From Anodontia alba (lineage: Eukaryota > Mollusca > Bivalvia > Lucinida > Lucinidae): a DNA stretch of 64,000 nucleotides. The translations under genes and the position numbers were made by a program. Below the pieces are notes generated by a model. That model saw only the letters and a list, made by a program, of their open reading frames with translations. It ran no database searches and was not told the DNA's origin. Where the stretch lies: contig OZ024827.1 in the NCBI GenBank assembly GCA_964016985.1, positions 58,467,643 to 58,531,642 on the forward strand. The letters are read 5' to 3'. Below, piece by piece: positions 10,071 through 21,239 of this stretch; position 1 is the first letter of the stretch; each line of letters begins with the position of its first letter.

Positions 10071-12377
10071 CTAAGTTTGAATTCCTTTCATCCATTTGAT
10101 GCAATTTTTATGGAAGCTATCAACAGTTCCTAAGTGTTTTAATTTGTCAGGTAGATTATTCCAAATCAATGTTCCAGAGTAAATCAAACTCTGCTTAAAC
10201 AGTTCTTTACGAGGTCTTGGCAGCACATAATTTATGGTTGTTGATGATCTAAGGGACTGAAGAGTATTGTTCAAGGGTCTTGTACGAAACATCTCATTAA
10301 TGTATTCAGGTGTTAGGGACTGAGAAATTTTGAACATGAATTTAGCTTTCTTGAGAAATATTCGTTCATAAATGTTTAGAATTTTTAGCTCTTCCATACT
10401 AGTAGCAATATTTTCATATTGATAGTCTAAAATAATTTTACAAGCTCTTTTTTGTAAACGGTAGATCCTATCAAGATTTCTTTGAGAAGTTCCTCCCCAG
10501 ATGGCACTGTAATCAATATGGGGTTGAACTTAGGACTTATAAAATTGGACTCTTTGATCAGTAGACAAGTATTCCTTCATTCTGGAGAGCAGCCAAAGAT
10601 TAGAAACTATTTTCTTTGTAAGGGCATCAATATGATTTGTCCATGTTAAGTTGTTGTCAATTAATACCCCTAAAATTTTATTATTTGCTACTACAGATAA
10701 TTCTTCATTGTTACAGGTCAACTGAAGGTTATTATTATATTTAAATGAATCCATTTCTGAGGAGTGGTAATAAGCATAGCTTTAGTTTTAGTAGTGTTTA
10801 TCAGCATTCCATTTTCCTTACACCATTCTGAAAGTTTATGCAATGCAGTCTGCAGCTGTTGTTCAATACAGGCTTGAAATTTGTCAATAAAATAAAGCGT
10901 AGTGTCATCAGCATATAAGTCTGTAAGGACATTATCAATGCTCAAAGGCAAGTCATTAATAAATAATAAAAATAATAAAGGGCCCAGAATAGATCCTTGT
11001 GGAACACCACATATAATGTTTTCAGCTTCTGAAAATGTGTTGTTAACAAAGACTTTTTGTTTCCTCCCCATCAAGTAGGAAGAAAACCAGCTGATAGTCT
11101 CTTCTGATAACTTGTAATATTTGAGTTTTTTAAGCAATAGTGTATGGTCAACAAGATCAAATGCTTTCCTAAAGTCAATCATTAACATCCCAATCATTTG
11201 ACTGTTATTTATTGCATCTAACCATTTATTTACCATTTGTAACAGAGATGTCTCACAGGAATGATTAGGCCGAAAACCTGATTGAGTTGAATGCAGCAAA
11301 CTGTTTGAAGATAAATAAGACATTAAAGAATCATGGACATGTCTTTCTAGTAATTTTGACACAATTGGTAGTACTGAAATTGGTCTGTAATTATTTGTGT
11401 CATCTTTAGGGCCAGTTTTGTGAAGAGGAGTCACTTTGCCTTCTTTCCATTTTTCGGGGAAGGTATAACTAATAATGCTTTGATTACAAATAAAAGTGAG
11501 ACTTTCAGATATATATGATGCTGCCAGTTTCAATAGTCTTGGCCCAATATTGTCAGCTCCTGTAGCCTTGGTAATGTCAATATTTTTTAGATATTTTTCG
11601 ACCTTTTCACAGCCTAAGAGAGGAATGGAAAAACTCGTGTTCTCAGCTAATTTTTTATCACAGCATAAACTTAGTCTACCAAAGTTGGAAGGCAGAATTG
11701 GTTCTTTTATTTTAGAAGCCACAGACACAAAAAATTTGTTAAATTCAGATGAAATTTCAGAGGGATTGTCAATAGTTTTGTCATTAATTTTTAATGAGAG
11801 TATACTAGTGCCAATATTGCGCTTACTTGCACCCAGTTCCTTAAAAAGTTTCCACACACTAGCTGGATTGTTCACATTTTCATTTATAATTTTTGAATAT
11901 TGCCTTTTCTTTGATACCTTAATCATTTTACTCACTTTATTTCTCCAGATTTTGTATTGTTCTTGATTGTTTAAAGATTTAAATCTATCTCTTTTTTTAA
12001 AAGCCTCAATTATATCTGCACTTACATGTAGCCATTTTGGTTGATGTTTGCGCTTGACACGGTGTTTTCGCAAAGGCAGATGCTTATCAACTATGTCACT
12101 AAAAAGGTTTGACCATGTTTCAACAATATCATTTACGTCATCAAATATTTTTACAATGTCCCATGGGGTTGATTTCAGATCATCAATAAACTTGTTTTCA
12201 TCAAAATTTTTGAAGGATCTATATGATATTGTATAATGGGTATTTTTAAGACTATATGAACCATTTGTTTTTCTACTACTGAAAACTGGAAAATGATTAC
12301 TTAAACCTATGTGAGGCATGGCAGTCGTCAAAATATTTGCAGGAGTATTTGAATAAATATGATCTATCAAGGTTGCT
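10071..12377 (-). pseudogene. LINE-B ORF2, RT portion, frameshift and nonsense
   Basis: The frame from 12370 to about 10756 carries the end of the endonuclease (LIDHIYSN, then GLSNHFPVF where SDH is expected, so the catalytic Asp of that motif is Asn). Then come linker helices and the RT domain: NYRPISVLP, QSGFRPNHSCETSLL, MIDFRKAFDLVDH, GVPQGSILGP and the catalytic box YADDTTLYF. A single-base loss near CAGAAATGG at about 10755 moves the reading to the next frame, KILGVLIDNNLTW. An in-frame TAA at about 10530-10532 follows QFYKS. Beyond it VQPHIDYSAIWGG and a Lys-rich C terminus run on to the stop at 10071. Motifs resemble the CR1/L2 group. One frameshift and one nonsense codon make it inactive. 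Confidence 0.9.
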
Positions 12378-13801
12378 CAGGGTCGCACTAGGATTTCTTT
12401 TTCTTTCGCCACCATTTTCGCCAATTTGATTTTTTTTGTGCCATTTTCTTTAACTTTGAGCCAGATTTTGAGCCAAATTTTGGCCATTTTTCACCAAAGA
12501 ATTAACTTGTCAGAAAAAAGGTGTTCATTTACTGATTCCTTTAATTGCAGCAATAGATTCAAGAGTCAGTATAATGTGAAATGTGTGGGGGACTTGGAAG
12601 TAATTCTTGCACTGATTTTTAAAACTTTTGCTGTAATTAATTAATTACAATGTCATGAATTAATAATAAGTCTTTGTTTTGCATATCGAATGTTGGACAC
12701 AAAAATGGAACACTTTACATGGAAACGAAAGTTCTGAAAAGTGCTGTATAAGCCAATAAATATAATGTTATTAATGTATTATACTGTAAGAGAATAACGT
12801 AACAATATTCATTTGTACCCTGATAAATGCGGGGTAAGTTTCTAACACAGCAGGTTTTACTGTTTTAAGGGAGCTAACTGCAACTGACTTAAAAGGGAGT
12901 TTACTGCAATTGCTTTACGAGTCTGGTCTATGCGAAATGGAATGGGGAACAGCATTTTTTTATGAATCGCGCCAATAAAAAAGAGGGGGCATGCTTATAC
13001 AATAAGCGGTTAACCAGTACATTGAACACCCTTCCGCAAGAAACTTGTAACTGCCAGTCTTGAAGCAGTGGAAGGAGCGAATGACCGTAGCAAATTTATG
13101 TGTTTCATAATAAATCGCTACAATCTGTGGGGATCGAATGCGCGATCCGGACCATCGAAGACTAATGTGTCCGTCTCCGAGGCATTATTCGTGTTTTTTT
13201 GTGTTTTTTTTCGGGACGATGTTCGTTGATCGCCAAATAAAATTAAGGCTCATAAGAAGGTACCGAAACATGCTTAATTAAAGTCGGCACTGTCAAAGTG
13301 TACTTACCGCTTTAATAAGCCGAACCGATTAATGACAATAATTATTTCTCGTGTAATCAATTTGTTTTCCATCTTTGTGTTTGACATAGGGTTCCACATG
13401 ATTACATTCTGGGTAAATTTCCGTGACGTAGGCGATGCGACTCATTAATTCCTGATTGGTAGTTTCGGCAGAGCGTCATGAATATTTAGGACGAAAGGCA
13501 TGGAAAGTGGGTGGTGCTACTGTCAAACTGCGCATCATGGCACGTGACCTTATATCGCTTTCATCAAATTCAGGTTAATTTGATCAGCTACCGTTTTCTG
13601 ATCGATAATTGAGTTGCTAATAGGTGAATTATACAATCAAGGAAGGTGCGATAGACACACGCGCGACAATTATATGACTCAGTAGTGGGTAATTCAGGTG
13701 ATATTTTTTTCGCCACTTGTTTTCGCCAATTTATGATTTTTTGTGCCAAATTTTATTTTTCTGCGCAAATGGCGACAATGGCGATCGGTAACGCGAACCC
13801 T
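12378..13801. mobile_element. Non-autonomous hAT-like element in LINE-B ORF2
   Basis: The 1424-bp block is bounded by GGTTGCT at 12371-12377 and 13802-13808, a 7-bp target duplication (6 bp if the ends are taken as CAGGGT/ACCCTG). The ends are imperfect inverted repeats: CAGGGTCGC on the left, AGGGTTCGC on the reversed right. Further in, both carry TTTCGCC and TTTTTGTGCC segments. The CAGGG-type end and duplication size suggest hAT. No open frame of useful length. The coding sequence on either side joins after removing one target copy (...SAT then LIDHIYSN). Confidence 0.85.
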
Positions 13802-14431
13802 GGTTGCTGACTGGTCCGTAACCCTAGTAGGAATACTGATAAATTGATAAAGGCCGAAAGATTCCATATACTCAAACCAAAAATGCTTAATATTTTCTTG
13901 CATAAGATCACGATTAAAATCACCCATTAAATAAATTTCTTTTTCACATTCTAAAACTTTATCCAAATAATTTTCAAAATCCTCATTCCAGCTTATTGTT
14001 TCGTTTGGGTGTCTATATATATTTCCTACTAGAAAACTTTTACTGTTTACTGGAAAAATTTCTAACCACACACATTCAATACGCTCACATTCTAAATCAT
14101 GTCTTCTTTTACAGTTTATTCTGTTTTTAACATAAACAATAAGTCCACCTCGTCCTCCACGTTCAGGTCTGTCTTCTGAAATACATCTGTCTTTACGAAA
14201 CATTTGATAATTTTTAACTTCAAATATTGAGTTCATATGACAATTATTCAATTTGCTTTCACTCAGTCCTAACATATGTATGTTATTCTGAAAACTGTTT
14301 AAAAGCAAATCAATTTGATCAATTTTGTTTTGAATTCCTTGAATATTCAAATGACCCATCTTAAATCCTTTTCTGTTAAGCCCTAAATTTAACATGCTTT
14401 GGGCACTCATGGAAGTATGATCATCATGCAC
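13802..14431 (-). pseudogene. LINE-B ORF2, endonuclease portion
   Basis: Continues the frame from 20882-21164 after DIRS-A. Endonuclease motifs: MGHLNIQGIQNK (Asn), LGLSESKLN (Glu), RGGRGGLIVYVKN, LVGNIYRHP and LMGDFNRDL (Asp/Asn), ending IPTRVTDQSAT at the hAT-like junction. The open frame appears to run on below 13802 only because it reads into the inserted element. No internal break in this portion. Confidence 0.9.
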
Positions 14432-14450
14432 ATTTTAACTTCGTAATACA

Positions 14451-14611
14451 TTAACCTATAGATAATGTGCTATTCTATTCTGTTATTCACCCCCTCCACA
14501 GAAAAAACGACCTTTCAGTCGTTATAAAGTCTTAATTCAGAAGGTCCCTTTAAACAGTTACCTGTATGACGTAGTTCCTCCCGCTCAAATGATCACATGT
14601 CAGTTTCTTTT
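14451..14611 (+). repeat. DIRS-A left inverted terminal repeat
   Basis: 161 bp matching the reverse complement of 20675-20835 with one difference (CACATGTC here, CACGTGTC there). It contains a small hairpin, AACGAC...GTCGTT, and begins TTAACCTATAGATAATG. The 14-19 outermost bases differ from the other end, as in other DIRS elements. Confidence 0.95.
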
Positions 14612-14819
14612 CTGTGGACTTTGAATGTTCAGGGATTATTTTTCTGTGTTAGAAAAAATGGATTAAAATTATTCTACACGGTTAAAATTTTTATATCCTT
14701 GACTTTCTCTGGTTCTATATTCACTCCTTCTACTATCTATGTACTTATTTTCGAAATATCGATCTTAGATTTCTTGTTTTCTCAATGTTAAATTTCTTCC
14801 TTTTTTTTCGCGTCAGTCG

Positions 14820-17282
14820 ATGCATTTCGCCCGCGGCAACTGTGGCCATTTAAAAGCTAAATGGGATACACATTTATCTTGTCTAACTTGTAATTCTTGC
14901 ACACGTATCTCTCCGTGTTATATTTGTAGTTCCTGGACAGAAAAAGTTTGGAACCTAGCAGAAAGAAGACGCCTTCATGCTACTAGAAAATCAGTTATGA
15001 CGCAGAAGAGAAAACAGAAGAAATCAAAGAAATCCAAGAAGTCCCAGTCAGACATGTCTGACAACGGGACAGTTGATGGGAGCACCGCCCCTCATAGCTT
15101 TACTGCTCGGGGCAGGACCCATCAAGGTGGCAGCCTGGCAGACTTAGAGTCTGACCGGGCACTAAGCCCACCAGTCACCAGTCAACCAGTCATCCAGTCA
15201 CTGGGCAACTTATCTCCGTTCATCCAGTCACCGGTCATCCAGTCGCCAGTCAACCAGTCACCAGTCAACCAGTCAACCAGGCACCAGTCAACTAGGCTCC
15301 AGTCAACCAGGCATTGGTTTACAGTCATTCGCGTATGACCTACAAACACAAATTCCGCCTGGTTATATTCCTATAAATATGCCTGTACAAAGCTACGCTC
15401 CGTCCATAAGTAGCCATATTTCACATGGTAGTGTCCACAGACTATCCAATGTCTTTATTCCTGGTTACGAACGTTCTGATAGACTAGAACTTCCTAATCC
15501 AGCTTCTTCCTCTAGACAGATTATTCCACTCGAACCTGATTTTTCGCAGGTCTCAGATCCGAGTGTAATGATTGAGCCTCCTAATTCAAATGATTTATCT
15601 ATCTCCAGACCTTCAAGGAAGGATCAGTCAAAAAGAGAGCATAAATCTAAAAAGAGAAGAAGACATCGATCGTCCTCTTCTTCTATCTCTACTTCCAGAT
15701 CAGACTCTTTGAGTTCTTCTCGGCGAAAGAAAAATTCAAAGAGATCTAAGCACTCTCATAAAAAGAGAAGAAGACGATCGATGACGCCTTCTTCTTCATC
15801 AAATTCCTCCCAATCTCAACTTGACATTGGTAGATATACAAGGGCTCATAAATCTCCCCAGGTTGTTCAAACGCCAACTCTAATACAACCTGAGGAGACT
15901 AATTTTAGTCAAATCACTAATCAACCTATTAATTACGATCAGATTCAGCCGAATCTCACTCAACAGAATAAGGAGTCAGATTCGGAAACTGAATCCGAAG
16001 TCTGGTCATTTGATCGTGCGATTAACGAGGTCTTCCGGCTTCTTCCTCCTGAGTTATGCCCCAAAACTCAGCAGGATCAAGCTCCATTAAAACCTCTCTC
16101 TGGGATCGAACAATTAATGGAGTCTCGTTCCACTCCATTACTTGTTCTCCCACAATCCAAATTAGTACAAAATACAACAAAATATATTCAAAATAGACTA
16201 GAATCGGACAAATGTTCAAGAGATTGGATTTGCCCGCAAAGCTTGGTTTCGGCTCTTGCTCCGACTAAATTCTACAAGAGCCAAAACCAATATTTGCCAA
16301 CTGATAATATCCCTCAATTAGAAGCGGATGTGAGGGGTGGTCGGGAGTGGCGATGGTGTCATGTATCTTACGTCACCGGGGCGTCCAACTGAAATTGGCT
16401 AACAGCTGGGCAAGGCTTGCTATCCTTGTAGCAGGTAAGGGTAGAGGGGGAATAATTTTATTTCTTCTGTTTCTTCACTTTCATTCCTGTTCCTATTTCT
16501 TCCCTAATCGTCTCTTTCATCTCCTCTACTTTACTTCTATCTCTTTTTCTCCCTTTCTCTGGGAGACGACACAAAATGACCCACAAGGGTTGACGTGTCG
16601 TTAAACCCCAACACAATCAATAGAAGCGGATGCGTCGCTCCTAGACATTTCTAATAAAGGAAGAGCTTCTATTCCGCTCAAGAATCTAGAAGCATGGGAA
16701 AGGAAGGCTAGAAAACTAGTCGCTATTAATTCTCATGCTGATCTATTTTCTTCAGCTGCCTTCCTTTCATTACAACAGGAATCGATGTCGGTTGCGGCCC
16801 TTTCCAGACTTCTGGAGGCCGTAGCCAAATCGATTAAACATGCTACTGCCATGTCTACACTTTTAACTACTGAATTATTCCAAGCTAGGAGGGACGCAGC
16901 CCTAGCTTCGTCTAAACTACTACTCGACAATTCCACATACGAGTTAAGGAACGCTCCTATTAACTCAAAATCCTTATTTGACGGCAGGATAAAAGAAATA
17001 GCTAAATCAAACTTCGAAGCTCAACAGCAAAGGTTTCTAGCTTCTACATCCATTCAGTCACAATCTCATTCTTATAAGCCTCCTTCGCAGAGCAGAGCTT
17101 TCAAGATACCTAAATATCCTGCTAAACAAACAACATCCAGACCTAAACCTACGCAGTCATATAGGTCCAAAAATATTCCTCAAAGCTCATCTTCTCACAT
17201 TAAGAAAGATAATATCAAGAGGACTGGTAACATCCGTCAGTTCCCCTCCTCTAAACCTGCCTCTTCCTCTGCAAGATTATGA
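14820..17282 (+). pseudogene. DIRS-A gag-like ORF, slipped and SINE-interrupted
   Basis: The first part (from ATG 14820) holds a Cys/His cluster, CLTCNSCTRISPCYICSSW, typical of metazoan DIRS ORF1, then a Lys-rich stretch. At about 15170-15310 a tandem run of CCAGTCA/CCGGTCA phrases is present and the reading changes frame within it, a likely slippage. The next frame (open well before ATG 15379) carries IPLEPDFSQVSDPS, a long Ser/Arg-rich region and WSFDRAINEVFRLLP. A 290-bp SINE-like insertion at 16331-16620 interrupts it at EAD. Downstream the same protein continues (LFSSAAFLSLQQESMSVAAL...) to a TGA at 17280-17282, overlapping the open RT frame. Presumed role: particle or nucleic-acid binding protein. 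Confidence 0.82.
16331..16620 (+). mobile_element. SINE-like retroposon, copy 1
   Basis: 290 bp flanked by a perfect 12-bp target duplication, TAGAAGCGGATG, at 16319-16330 and 16621-16632. It ends TTAAACCCCAACACAATCAA instead of poly-A. It contains TCACCGGGGCG, GGGCAAGGCTTGCTATCCTTG and CGACACAAAATGACCCACAAG, all shared with 42996-43226. A long direct duplication with a conserved 3' end fits target-primed reverse transcription. A tRNA-type promoter is not certain: TGGCTAACAG fits an A-box loosely and no clear B-box is seen. Confidence 0.85.
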
Positions 17283-19363
17283 AGGCCCGCCCTTTCCACT
17301 GCCTGCTCTTCCGCTCGCGGACATTCCAGTGGGAGGACGATTGGCCCATTTTGCGGAAAAATGGGAGGAAATAACAGACAACAAATGGGTCCTCTCTATC
17401 GTACGAAGCGGTTTCAGGATACCATTCATCAAAATTCCTCCTTTGTCATCTGTTCCGATCAGAATGAGTCAATCCTCCTCCCCATTTCTCAGAGAAGAGA
17501 TCGAAAATCTTCTCAACAAACGGGCAGTGGAAAGGGTACAGAATCCGGAAACTCCCGGCTTTTATTCCCGGATATTCCTTGTGCCAAAAAAGAACGGAAA
17601 GTTTCGTTTAATATTAGACCTGTCTTTATTAAACCGTTACATAGAGAAACAAGCATTCAAAATGGAAACAGTCAAATCGGTAAGACAAGCGATGAGACTC
17701 AACGATTGGGCTGTCTCCATAGATTTAACAGATGCATATCTACATGTGCCGATACATCGTCAATCCAGGAAGTATCTTCGCTTCGTACACGAAGATCAAG
17801 TATATCACTTTTCGGCCCTACCGTTCGGAATGTCCCTAAGTCCGTTAATTTTCTCGAAACTGATGGATGTTATTGCAGCGTTTCTACGCCAACGTGCCAT
17901 ATCAGTTTTTCCCATACCTAGACGATTGGCTGATAAAAAATCTGATTCACAACCGTCTGATTACTCAGACAAAGATTTGCATTCAAACTATTCAAAGCCT
18001 AGGTTTTCTGCCAAATCTCAAGAAGTCAGATCTCTTTCCTGCTCAGAAATTCACCTTCATAGGTATGGAATTTCTGACGCAACAAAATTTAGTCAGGGTT
18101 CCAGCGGATCGTGTACAGAACCTAATTCTAACAATCAAGAAAATAATGTCAGCAAAACATGTATCGGCACGAACTTTCCTTTCTCTTTTGGGCAAACTCA
18201 GTGCTGCAGCAGACCTTGTTCTCCTGGGCAGACTGCACTTACGTCCTCTTCAGATGTGCCTGCTGTCAGTCTGGAAACCTCATATTCTTCCTCTCGATCA
18301 CCCGATCTCGATAAACGGCATGATTTGATCTCACTTACAATGGTGGATAAACCCCATTCGATTCGAGACAGGGACTTCAATCCATCCTCCAGACCCAAAA
18401 TTCTTCCTTTATACGGATGCCAGTCATTACGGATGGGGAGCTCATTTAGAGCCGACAACACTGTCCTTTCATGGTCGCTGGACAGAAAACCAATCCCAGC
18501 TCCATATCAATATGTTAGAAATGATGGCCATACGATTAGCACTGAAACAAGCCAAAACATTTATTCACCATTCTTGCATCATGATATCCACAGACAACAC
18601 AACGGTGGTCTCCTATATCAACAAACAGGGTGGCACTCATTCCCCCAATCTTTGCGTAGAAGTTTGGAAAATACTCAATTGGTGCCTGGAACAAGACATA
18701 GTTATCAGAGTACGTCACATCCCAGGCAAATTCAACATTCTTGCAGACCGCCTCTCAAGACTAGACAAACCTATCAAGACAGAATGGGCTCTGGATCAAA
18801 CAGTTGCGAATTCAGTATTCCAGATGCTCAACTTCACAAATGTGGATCTGTTTGCGACAAGATTCAACCACAGACTCCCATTATATGTCTCTCCAGTACA
18901 AGACTACAAAGCACTAGCGATAGATGCCCTGTCCATGGACTGGAATCATCTTCATGCATATGCTTTTCCTCCTTTTATTCTGATACCTGCTGTTCTAGAG
19001 AAAATCCGACAACATAAGTGCAGAATAGTTCTCATAGCTCCGTTCTGGCCACAACAACAGTGGTTCTCAGAACTTCTTCTTCTATTAGTGTCAGCTCCGA
19101 TTCGTCTGCCACTAATTCCAAGACTACTGACTCAATCCAAAGGAAGATTTGTACATCAAAACCTCCCAATTCTCGACCTTCACGCTTGGGAGTTATCAAA
19201 CAATCAATCAGAGATAAGAAATTTTCACAAAACGTTGCAGATTTTGTCTCCAGATCAAGAAGAGCATCTACACAAAAAGTCTACGATGCAAAATGGACCA
19301 TCTTCTCTAATTGGTGTCATACAAAAAAGGTTAATCCGATCTCGGCCCCTATTACAGTTATAG
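17230..19363 (+). pseudogene. DIRS-A reverse transcriptase-RNase H, one frameshift, one stop
   Basis: The first frame opens before the gag stop and reads VGGRLAHFAEKWEEI, RAVERVQNPETPGFYSRIFLVPKKNGKFR, LDLTDAYLHVPIH-type block (here SIDLTDAYLHVPIH) and SALPFGMSLSPLIFSKLM. In TTTTTCCC near 17903-17914 one extra base moves the reading to the frame with the catalytic YLDDWL. That frame continues to an in-frame TGA at 18326-18328, where DIRS-B has a sense codon. After it comes RNase H: YTDASHYGWGAHL (Asp), LEMMAI (Glu), STDN (Asp) and NILADRLSR (Asp). The C-terminal domain after it (NVDLFATRFNHRLP, ALSMDWNHLHAYAFPP) is typical of DIRS RT proteins. The last 345 bp overlap the recombinase frame. 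Confidence 0.93.
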
Positions 19364-20274
19364 CCGATTTCTTAATCTTTCTTTTTTCGGAAAAGAAATG
19401 TCAGATTAGTACTATTAAAGGTTATAGATCTATGATCTCTAACACTTTAAAATTCAAAACTGGTAATAGAATCGGATCTAATCCAGTTTTATCTGAACTT
19501 ATCAGATCCTTTGAACTTCAACGACCAGTACAAAGATCTCTTACACCTAAATGGGACTTATCGTGGGTTTTAGTATGTCTACAAAAACCACCTTTTGAAC
19601 CTCTTGATAAGGCTTCTAAATTTCACGTTACTATTAAGACAGCCTTTCTCTTAGCTCTTGCCACTGCTAAAAGGTGTAGTGAAATACATGCTCTAGCTAT
19701 GGATTCACAACATTTAAGATTTAATCAATCTGATGGTTCAGTTTCCTTGATTCTTAAATCTGGTTTTTTAGCAAAAAATCAGCTTCCTTCTGTTAAACCA
19801 GATCCTATTGTTGTTCCTAGTCTTGCTCGAATATGTAAATGGGAACATACTGACAGACTTCTTTGCCCCGTTAGGGCTCTGAAATTCTATCTCAAAATGA
19901 CTAGCTCTTATCGCCAAAATAGAACTAGACTTTTTCTTCCTATTAAAGGCAATAAGGATATTTCTAAAGATACTATCTCGAGATGGATATCTTACACTGT
20001 TAAACTTGCCTATAGGAAACTCACTAAACGAGATATCTCTTTCCTTAAAATCAAAGCTCATGAAGTTAGAGCTCTTTCCTCTTCTTGGGCTTTCTTCGAC
20101 AAAGTTCCTCTCAATGATATACTTCAAGCAGCGGTTTGGAATAGTTCATCAACTTTTGCCAAATTCTATCTCAGAGACATGTCTCAACAAGCACAGAATC
20201 TCCAAAGTTTGGGCCCCATTGTAGTGGCCCAAAAAGTGGTGGGGGGCCAACAGCAATCAGTTATGGATGTGTAG
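19018..20274 (+). CDS. DIRS-A tyrosine recombinase
   Basis: Open for 418 codons in the -1 frame relative to RT. An N-terminal SAM-like core-binding domain (ADFVSRSRRASTQKVYDAKW, then STIKGYRSMIS) is followed by the catalytic domain. Catalytic residues: Arg in TAKRCSEIH (codon 19672-19674), His and Arg in HEVRALSSSW (20059-20061 and 20068-20070), and the nucleophilic Tyr in AKFYLRD (20167-20169). All are present, so the domain looks intact. It would recombine circular DIRS DNA into the genome. A TAA sits at 19015-19017 and the first codon is GTG; DIRS-B has ATG at the matching position. No in-frame ATG precedes the core domain here, so how it is initiated is unclear. Confidence 0.93.
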   Translation: MQNSSHSSVLATTTVVLRTSSSISVSSDSSATNSKTTDSIQRKICTSKPPNSRPSRLGVIKQSIRDKKFSQNVADFVSRSRRASTQKVYDAKWTIFSNWCHTKKVNPISAPITVIADFLIFLFSEKKCQISTIKGYRSMISNTLKFKTGNRIGSNPVLSELIRSFELQRPVQRSLTPKWDLSWVLVCLQKPPFEPLDKASKFHVTIKTAFLLALATAKRCSEIHALAMDSQHLRFNQSDGSVSLILKSGFLAKNQLPSVKPDPIVVPSLARICKWEHTDRLLCPVRALKFYLKMTSSYRQNRTRLFLPIKGNKDISKDTISRWISYTVKLAYRKLTKRDISFLKIKAHEVRALSSSWAFFDKVPLNDILQAAVWNSSSTFAKFYLRDMSQQAQNLQSLGPIVVAQKVVGGQQQSVMDV

Positions 20275-20513
20275 ACAACGTCAACAGCCCCCCTAGACCT
20301 GATGCTATACTAGAGAGGTACTAATTATATTTTTATTATATATATATGTTAACCCTGGATTACTTTATCCTTGGTTAAAGGATCTTATTATTGCCTTAAG
20401 CACTAATTATGTCCTCATTATATATATATAAAAAATAAATCTTTTTAATAAGCCTTAATTCAGAAGTTGGGACTAACTTATTAGGAGAAATCCTCCCTCC
20501 TATTCTACAAATT
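20275..20513. other. DIRS-A 3' non-coding segment
   Basis: Between the recombinase stop and the internal complementary region. AT-rich with short TATATATA runs; no gene. Confidence 0.7.
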
Positions 20514-20615
20514 CTAGCACATTATCTATAGGTTAATGTATTACGAAGTTAAAATGAAGTTTTTTTAAAAGTAAAATATATTTTAACGAGTAATACTTAA
20601 CCTATAGATAAGTAT
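20514..20615. repeat. DIRS-A internal complementary region
   Basis: The left half is the reverse complement of the element's extreme left end and the right half of its extreme right end. They meet at TTAAAATGAAG (about 20549-20559), exactly what the two ends joined head to tail across one ATTTT would give. This is the diagnostic DIRS structure, thought to template completion of the termini during circle formation. Confidence 0.95.
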
Positions 20616-20674
20616 TTATCGTCCCACCTCCCTTCCCTCGCTCTTTTCTCCTAATTGTGTATTGTTTTACACAT

Positions 20675-20835
20675 AAAAGAAACTGACACGTGATCATTTG
20701 AGCGGGAGGAACTACGTCATACAGGTAACTGTTTAAAGGGACCTTCTGAATTAAGACTTTATAACGACTGAAAGGTCGTTTTTTCTGTGGAGGGGGTGAA
20801 TAACAGAATAGAATAGCACATTATCTATAGGTTAA
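20675..20835 (-). repeat. DIRS-A right inverted terminal repeat
   Basis: Partner of 14451-14611 with one mismatch in 161 bp. It is followed by a 41-bp terminal extension ending AAAAAAACTTC before ATTTT. Confidence 0.95.
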
Positions 20836-20881
20836 GTATTACTCGTTAAAATATGTTTTACTTTTAAAAAAACTTCATTTT

Positions 20882-21164
20882 CATGCATATTATCTGCATG
20901 CACATTTTCATAAACCATTGTATCATAATCATGGGGTGTATTATTTTCTTTAGAAGAAATGTCATATATCAGAGTGTTGTCTTTTGAAGTTGAAAATTCA
21001 TAGACTGTCTCTGAAGATGCTGTTAGACTGTTAATGTGACAACTTTGCTCTACTGACTGATGAGAGCTAATACTGATATTGTTTGAATATAGTGTATTGG
21101 GGGCAACATCACTGCTATTGTTACATTGACAATTAACATTATTACAGTTTTCGCAAATGCTCAC
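20882..21164 (-). pseudogene. LINE-B ORF2, N-terminal portion
   Basis: From ATG at 21164 the frame starts MSICENCNNVNCQC, a short Cys-rich segment, then a low-complexity Ser/Asn region and ends ENVHADNMHEN at the DIRS-A junction. It continues in frame at 14431 (VHDDHTSM). The ORF1 stop lies about 75 bases upstream. Confidence 0.85.
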
Positions 21165-21239
21165 TAGAAAGTTGAACCTATTTACTGATACAAATGGAAC
21201 AGTGTAATTTTGGTCTAAACTGGCATATTTGCCAACATC

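Larger units (their letters stand above)
14432..20881 (+). mobile_element. DIRS-A, complete DIRS-type retrotransposon
   Basis: About 6.45 kb with all structural parts: 161-bp inverted terminal repeats, gag-like ORF, RT-RNase H, tyrosine recombinase, and an internal complementary region near the right end. DIRS elements replicate through an RNA and a circular DNA, and integrate with a tyrosine recombinase rather than an integrase, so they leave no target duplication. Here both outer ends abut ATTTT (14432-14436 and 20877-20881), and the LINE-B coding frame is exact if one ATTTT is kept. The element has one frameshift and one nonsense codon in RT, a frame slip in gag and a SINE in gag, so it is not autonomous now. 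Confidence 0.95.

Noticed and set aside
11496..11966. 156-codon plus-strand frame
   Set aside because: Exactly antisense to the LINE-B reverse transcriptase; the sense strand has clear RT motifs.
13130..13200. tRNA-like GGATCGAATGCGCGATCC phrase
   Set aside because: No cloverleaf arms or box A at the right spacing; lies inside the hAT-like insertion.
13694..13801. C-terminal 35 codons of the LINE-B endonuclease frame (HCRHLRRKIKFG...)
   Set aside because: This is readthrough into the inserted hAT-like element; the true protein resumes at 12377.
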